Source of the DNA: Punica granatum
Taxonomy: Eukaryota; Streptophyta; Magnoliopsida; Myrtales; Lythraceae
Length of the DNA stretch: 64,000 bases
Assembly (NCBI RefSeq): GCF_007655135.1
Contig: NC_045129.1
Span: 12,524,001 to 12,588,000 of the forward strand
Direction of reading: 5' to 3'
Positions 59,658 through 64,000 of the stretch are shown one piece after another. Positions within the stretch are counted from its first letter, which is position 1. Every line of letters starts with the position of its first letter. The notes under the pieces were generated by a model. The model worked only from the letters and a program-made list of their open reading frames with translations. It was not told the origin of the DNA and made no database searches. Both the position numbers and the translations under genes were made by a program.

Positions 59658-61577
59658 TAGTCAAGTTCAATAACATCTTATTATTGGCAATTGTATGTCT
59701 GAACAACCATCCATCCACTTTAGATTAACTAGACAAACAGGCTGCGCATATACGCGGACTAGAATTGCTACAATAATTAACAAAATTATTGTTATAATCC
59801 TTTTATTATAACCCCTATGAAAATAACTTTTTTGTTTATTCTCGTACATATCTATGTGATTTTATGAATGCAATCTCTCATCTTGATTAGTTGGGTCATC
59901 TAGTACTCAATCCACTGTAAAAATATATCAATTCTTCACAATATAAAAAATTCTCAAGTGAATATATTTTATTTCATTCATCCAACACCCTTTCTGATCC
60001 TCCTTCAACCCCCCCCCCCCCCCCCCCGAAAAAAAAACTAAAACACACACCCTTTAAATTTTTAGAATTTTTTTTGTAAATTTAATTAATTTTATTTAAT
60101 TTCAATTTTTTTAAAATTAAATGTAGTTTTTCTTCTATTTTTATAAAATTTCTAAAAAAAATTGTTTCTAAATTAATTTCTTAAAATTTAAAATTTTAAA
60201 AAATTCATGGCATTAAGTCCACATCATTGTCCGTTAATATGGAGCAGACTAAAATTGTCACTTTTTGAAATGATTTATGACTGTTTTTTCCAAAATTGAA
60301 TTGATAGGACTCAAGTTCAAAAAATAAAAAACTTTTAAGATCATCATTGTTATTCTTTTAATTTTCACATAAGTATTTTTAATATAGGTAGAAAAGATTT
60401 AATGATGTTTTTATCTACGTCAACACCAGTTAATGGTCAGTCACGATTTGAACCATAAGTGTCTAACAGAGCAAATGTTTAGGACTGCAAAAGTAAAAAA
60501 GAAATTAATAGGACTCGATGTCAAAAAAGGACAAACTTATAGAACCATTTTTGTAATTCTCCCGTTCAAAAAATAAATGTGAACAAATGAAGAATGACAT
60601 CTTTCTTGATTTCATTCGCTCATCTGGCCAAAAAATATTTGTGAAAGATATCTTCCTTGACATATTCATTTTTTAAAAAAAAATTATTTCATTTGTCTAA
60701 AATTTCCTTTATTTTTTTCAGTTATAAATTGTTAACCTTGGCTAATTGTAATTTTTCAGAGTTAGAATTTTTTTAAAAATTTTGCTGTTTATTTTATTTT
60801 TGTAATTGCATGTTAATTTTTTTAAGCTATTCTTTACTTTATAATTTTTTACATTATATGAGTTTTACGTCATTATCTATTTATTTAGTTAGTCTCTACT
60901 TTTTACTTTTCTCTGTATTTGTATTTTATTTATAATTTTTTAGATTTTAATCTCTTAGTATTATAACTTTTCATAAATTTTATAAATAATCTTTAATCTT
61001 TGATTTTCTTTTTCTTTTCTGTGATTTCTTTATTAATGTGTTGTTTTATATTTAAGAATTTTTTAGATGTTAATTTTTCATTATTATGAAATTTTAAAAA
61101 AGTTTATGTGAATAAGTCTTTTAATTTGTATTCGGTGGAAAAAAAAAACAAAAAGAGGAGGGGGAGAGAGAGAGAGAGAGAGAGAGGAATTACGTGCGTG
61201 CGTCCACATACATTCAAGGAAAATATGAGCTATTGATCTGTAATTAAGACGTGTGTCAGACATGAGATGGGAACAAAGAATGGGGACAAAGGATTTGCGA
61301 TCCGGATGAGAGAGGGAGGAAAGAGGAAGAAGATAGTGGAAGGAAGATGGAGAGAAAAGCCGAGATGATGGTTGAAAAAATAAATTTACTTATTAATCTT
61401 TGTATTTAATGGTTTTCATCTTACGATTTTATGATGCAATGGGCAATTTTAAAAACTGCAAGATGCACAACAAGGATCTCCCCTCTACAGTAATAACTAG
61501 TCTTCTCGTCCGGGTTGCGGGGCCTTCGCATTTATATATATTTTAGCTAATCTTTTGTAAAATATATTTACAAAATA
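59658..61577. other. AT-rich intergenic DNA with poly-C tract
   Basis: A run of 19 C lies at 60009-60027. The sequence around 60230-60560 contains scattered phrases (GGACTC..GTCAAAAAA, TTTTGTAATTCTCC) like the TIR of the 55643 element, probably an old relative. AG repeats occur at 61165-61187. A CTAGT with a GC hairpin near 61497-61530 may be a minus-strand Helitron 3' end. No gene was seen. Confidence 0.5.
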
Positions 61578-62232
61578 GAGAAAAACCCCTTAACTTTGAT
61601 GGTGGTAAAGGTTTGCCCCCTAACCTTTCAAAAGTTGCATATTACCTCCTAACTTCTACTGAAAATAGGCGCTTCGCCCCTCCGTTAAAATTTCGGCCAA
61701 ATTCCAATGAAATCATTTATAATAATAATAATAATTAAAAAAATCGGAGTTGGGGGTGGAGGAGGCCGCCGGCCACCCCACCCCCTAATCGGCGTCGTCG
61801 GCGGGCACAAAACTTACCGACGACATCGATCCGGGAGGTGGGTTGTCTAGCGGGGACCGTCGACGATGTCGATCCAGGAGTTGGACTGGCCAGCGGGGGC
61901 CTCCCCCACCCTCGATTATGGAAATCCCAATCGGAATTTTCGAAATTAGGTTTTCGGAAATCTTGATTGGGATCCCCGAAATCAAGGGTAGGGGAGCCCC
62001 CGCCGGCCACCCCATCCCCCGATCAACGTCGCTAGTGGCCCCAACTCTGATTTTTTTAATAATAATAATTATTATTATTATAAATGATTTCGCCGGAATT
62101 TGGCCAGGATCTTAAGTGAGGGGGCAAAGTGTCTATTTCCCATAGAAGTTGGAGTGTAATGTGCAACTTTGAAAGGTCCTGAGGCAAACCTTTACCGCCC
62201 TCAAAATTCGGAGGGCGAATTGCTTTTTCCTT
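61578..62232. mobile_element. foldback/Mutator-like element with GC-rich core
   Basis: Inverted arms of about 180 bp share GGTAAAGGTTTGCC, CCTTTCAAA(A)GTTGCA, CAACTTCTA and AAATCATTTATAATAATAAT. The flanks TACAAAATA (61569-61577) and TAGAAAATA (62233-62241) match at 8 of 9 positions, so a 9-bp duplication is likely though AT-rich. The core (61745-62040) is GC-rich with GCCGGCCACCCCA-type phrases near both of its ends, like other element cores here. Confidence 0.75.
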
Positions 62233-62241
62233 TAGAAAATA

Positions 62242-63046
62242 TAATAAGATGATGATTTATTATTTGATTGTTGATATTTTACAAGTTACATTTACCAATT
62301 ATCACTAACTAATTTTGCAATTTTATGATTTTAGTTAACACTTTGTAAATTGGATTGATAAATTTTATAGTAATTGACAAATTATAAAAAAAATTATAAT
62401 AATTATAAATGGTAGGAAATATATAATAGTAATAGAGAATAGTTTCAGTACTTTATTATATATCAAATTTTGATTGCCGATGGAAAAGCATCCGCTAGCC
62501 GGTCATATAATAAAATATTTTATAATGAAATTTGAAAGTATGTCAATGATCAGAAAATAGTTCGAAATTGGAACTCCAAAAAATAATACGAAAAGAAATG
62601 TAACATAATCTTGTATAACATGCGGGTGAGTTGGCTATTATAATTAATTAAGATGTTGCTTTTTCAGAAATAAAGGTTACAAAATTTATTTTGCATTCAT
62701 CTTCATACAATTTGAAAAGTAATATAGAAAACTTTCATAATTTTTCTTCTCTCTTCTTTAAGAATCCAATCTTCTATTTGACATATAACATGATAGTCCC
62801 CAACCTATCTCACGGTTTAATTGTTCTTATCATGAAATTTCAACCTCCATAGAGTAAGGACAACACTGTTCTGAATGAAGTAGCAGTATCCATATATAAG
62901 GATTTTCCAATAGCACTGGCTAAATAACTAAAGCCTATACTATGATAGAATTGCAGAGGGATCATCGAAAATTTTCACCCAATTCGGACTTTCATCACCA
63001 GGAAATGGAAATATGCATTGGTTATCCATGGAACTGACATGAATTC
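62242..63046. other. AT-rich intergenic DNA, no gene seen
   Basis: There is no supported frame and no recognised mobile element. It leads into the 5S-like sequence at 63047. Confidence 0.5.
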
Positions 63047-63152
63047 TTGCAACACGAGAACTTTCCAAGTGATCACCTGTCCTAACAATACCCTGGGCCA
63101 AGAACTCGGAGTCCTGATGAGATTTGATGTATTAGTGCTGATATGATTGCAC
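63047..63152 (-). pseudogene. degenerate 5S rRNA sequence
   Basis: Read on the minus strand it begins GTGCAATCATATCAGCACTA and continues CATCAAATCTCATCAGGACT, CCGAG, CTTGG, then CTCGTGTTGCA, the order of a plant 5S rRNA (normally about 120 nt). It is about 14 bases short and many positions differ, so it is not a functional gene. It could be an isolated pseudogene or the 5S-derived part of a Cassandra-type LTR. Confidence 0.75.
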
Positions 63153-63188
63153 TAATGTCTTATCCAATTATGCTTACTAAAAAGAAAA

Positions 63189-63269
63189 CGTCGACAGTTG
63201 GGTTCGAATCTGCGCGGGTCAAACCAACAAATTTCAAGTTCGTCCCCTTAACCACTTGGACGTATTCAC
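63189..63269 (-). pseudogene. decayed tRNA-Ser(UGA)-like sequence
   Basis: On the minus strand it has AAGTGGTTAAGG (D-loop), ACTTGAAAT (anticodon loop with TGA), a variable arm ending ACCCGCGCAG, ATTCGAACC (T-loop) and a 3' GTCGACG. A T-rich stretch (TTTTCTTT) follows. The 5' acceptor strand (GTGAATA) mispairs with the 3' strand at two positions, and the anticodon and T stems carry changes. It is most likely a pseudogene or SINE-head relic rather than a working tRNA. Confidence 0.6.
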
Positions 63270-64000
63270 GTCCTTAAGAAATAGATGAAGGCGCCCACAT
63301 AGTTAACGCAAAGCGCAGAAAATAAATAAATAAATAAATAAATAAATATATATATATATATATATATAAATATATTGCATCGAATAATAAATTTATATCT
63401 TCGAAATACAACTCAAATCAAACTTACTGCATGTACAATTTTACAAACTGAAATTACATTTAATTGCACACGTAATGCGAATCACACTCTTGTGCTGCAA
63501 GATGCATATAGTATGTTATCCATTAGTAAATTGAATAAAGGCGTCAGAATAATTAAAATACTAGACAAAAAGCCCGCACTTATGCTTAGGCAAGACATAT
63601 TAAAACTATTGTTAAATTGGTAACAAGTAAGAAAAATTAAATAATACATAAAATAAGGATTTACATATTAAATATATTTTTCTCTAAATTTTTATATTTT
63701 AATTGTTCATCAGTCACGTCTTTCCAAAACAATTGAACTTTATCTATTTTATACGGTATAAGATGCTAAGACGTTTAAAAAAAAAATCTAGGTCGCCCAA
63801 ACATATTCGGGTCCTTATATACCCAAAGCCAACCATTTTTTTCCTCCATAACTTGCTTATTGTTTCACTCTTTTTTTTTCTCAGTAATTTGTTTCCTTTT
63901 CTTCAGATATGTTTTTTTTTTCATTTTTATTATATTTTTACTATCGTTCTTGTAAAAATTTTGGAATAATATACTGATAGTAGACCGTGTTTTAAAATAA
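63270..64000. other. AT-rich DNA to window end
   Basis: An AAAT/TA microsatellite lies at about 63320-63370. The remaining frames are short and unrecognised. Confidence 0.5.

Noticed and set aside
60009..60027. Poly-C tract as a functional element
   Set aside because: A 19-base homopolymer in AT-rich DNA is more likely slippage or assembly noise; nothing around it supports a role.

Overview
This is a stretch of a eudicot plant nuclear genome. The evidence is intron-rich genes with GT..AG borders, AT-rich intergenic DNA packed with plant transposon relics, and four gene families specific to or typical of land plants: a chloroplast HCF173-type protein, a HAC-type CBP/p300-like acetyltransferase, a CYP716-type P450 and an isoflavone-reductase-like reductase. 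The species cannot be named from the sequence; a rosid is likely, but that is a guess.

Five protein-coding genes could be rebuilt exon by exon with every phase consistent: (1) minus strand 19662-15600, an (iso)eugenol-synthase-like NADPH reductase of 320 aa in 5 exons; (2) plus 25411-29936, an enhancer-of-polycomb-like protein (EPL1) of 468 aa in 12 exons; (3) plus 36107-46456, a HAC1/HAC12-type histone acetyltransferase of 1677 aa in 16 coding exons; (4) plus 48326-51878, HCF173, a chloroplast psbA translation factor of 577 aa in 11 exons; (5) plus 57416-59224, a CYP716-like cytochrome P450 of 494 aa in 3 exons. EPL1, HAC and HCF173 are also near neighbours on Arabidopsis chromosome 1, so the centre of the window is a conserved block. 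EPL1 (NuA4-type acetyltransferase scaffold) and HAC (p300-type acetyltransferase) both act in histone acetylation; the other genes have no evident functional link to them.

Region by region: 1-15.6 kb has no supported host gene. It holds a truncated LINE, Helitrons, hAT-like elements, Mutator-like elements with long terminal inverted repeats (TIRs) and 9-bp target duplications, a 3.3-kb non-coding LTR-type element and an LTR relic with an intact primer-binding site. 15.6-19.7 kb is the reductase, whose last intron has grown to 2.7 kb by transposon insertion. 19.7-25 kb is AT-rich with a Helitron, MITEs and a SINE. 25-30 kb is EPL1. 30-35.3 kb is a MITE and duplication graveyard. 35.3-47.2 kb is HAC, 47.9-52 kb HCF173. 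52-57.4 kb holds duplications and a 1.6-kb Pack-MULE-like element ending 163 bp before the P450 start codon. 59.2-64 kb has a SINE, a foldback element and decayed 5S rRNA and tRNA-Ser sequences.

No obviously new system was found. The points most worth a second look are the P450 lacking the acidic I-helix residue, the Pack-MULE-like element with its duplicated empty site, the set of related TIR elements with GC-rich cores, and upstream ORFs in the HAC and EPL1 leaders.
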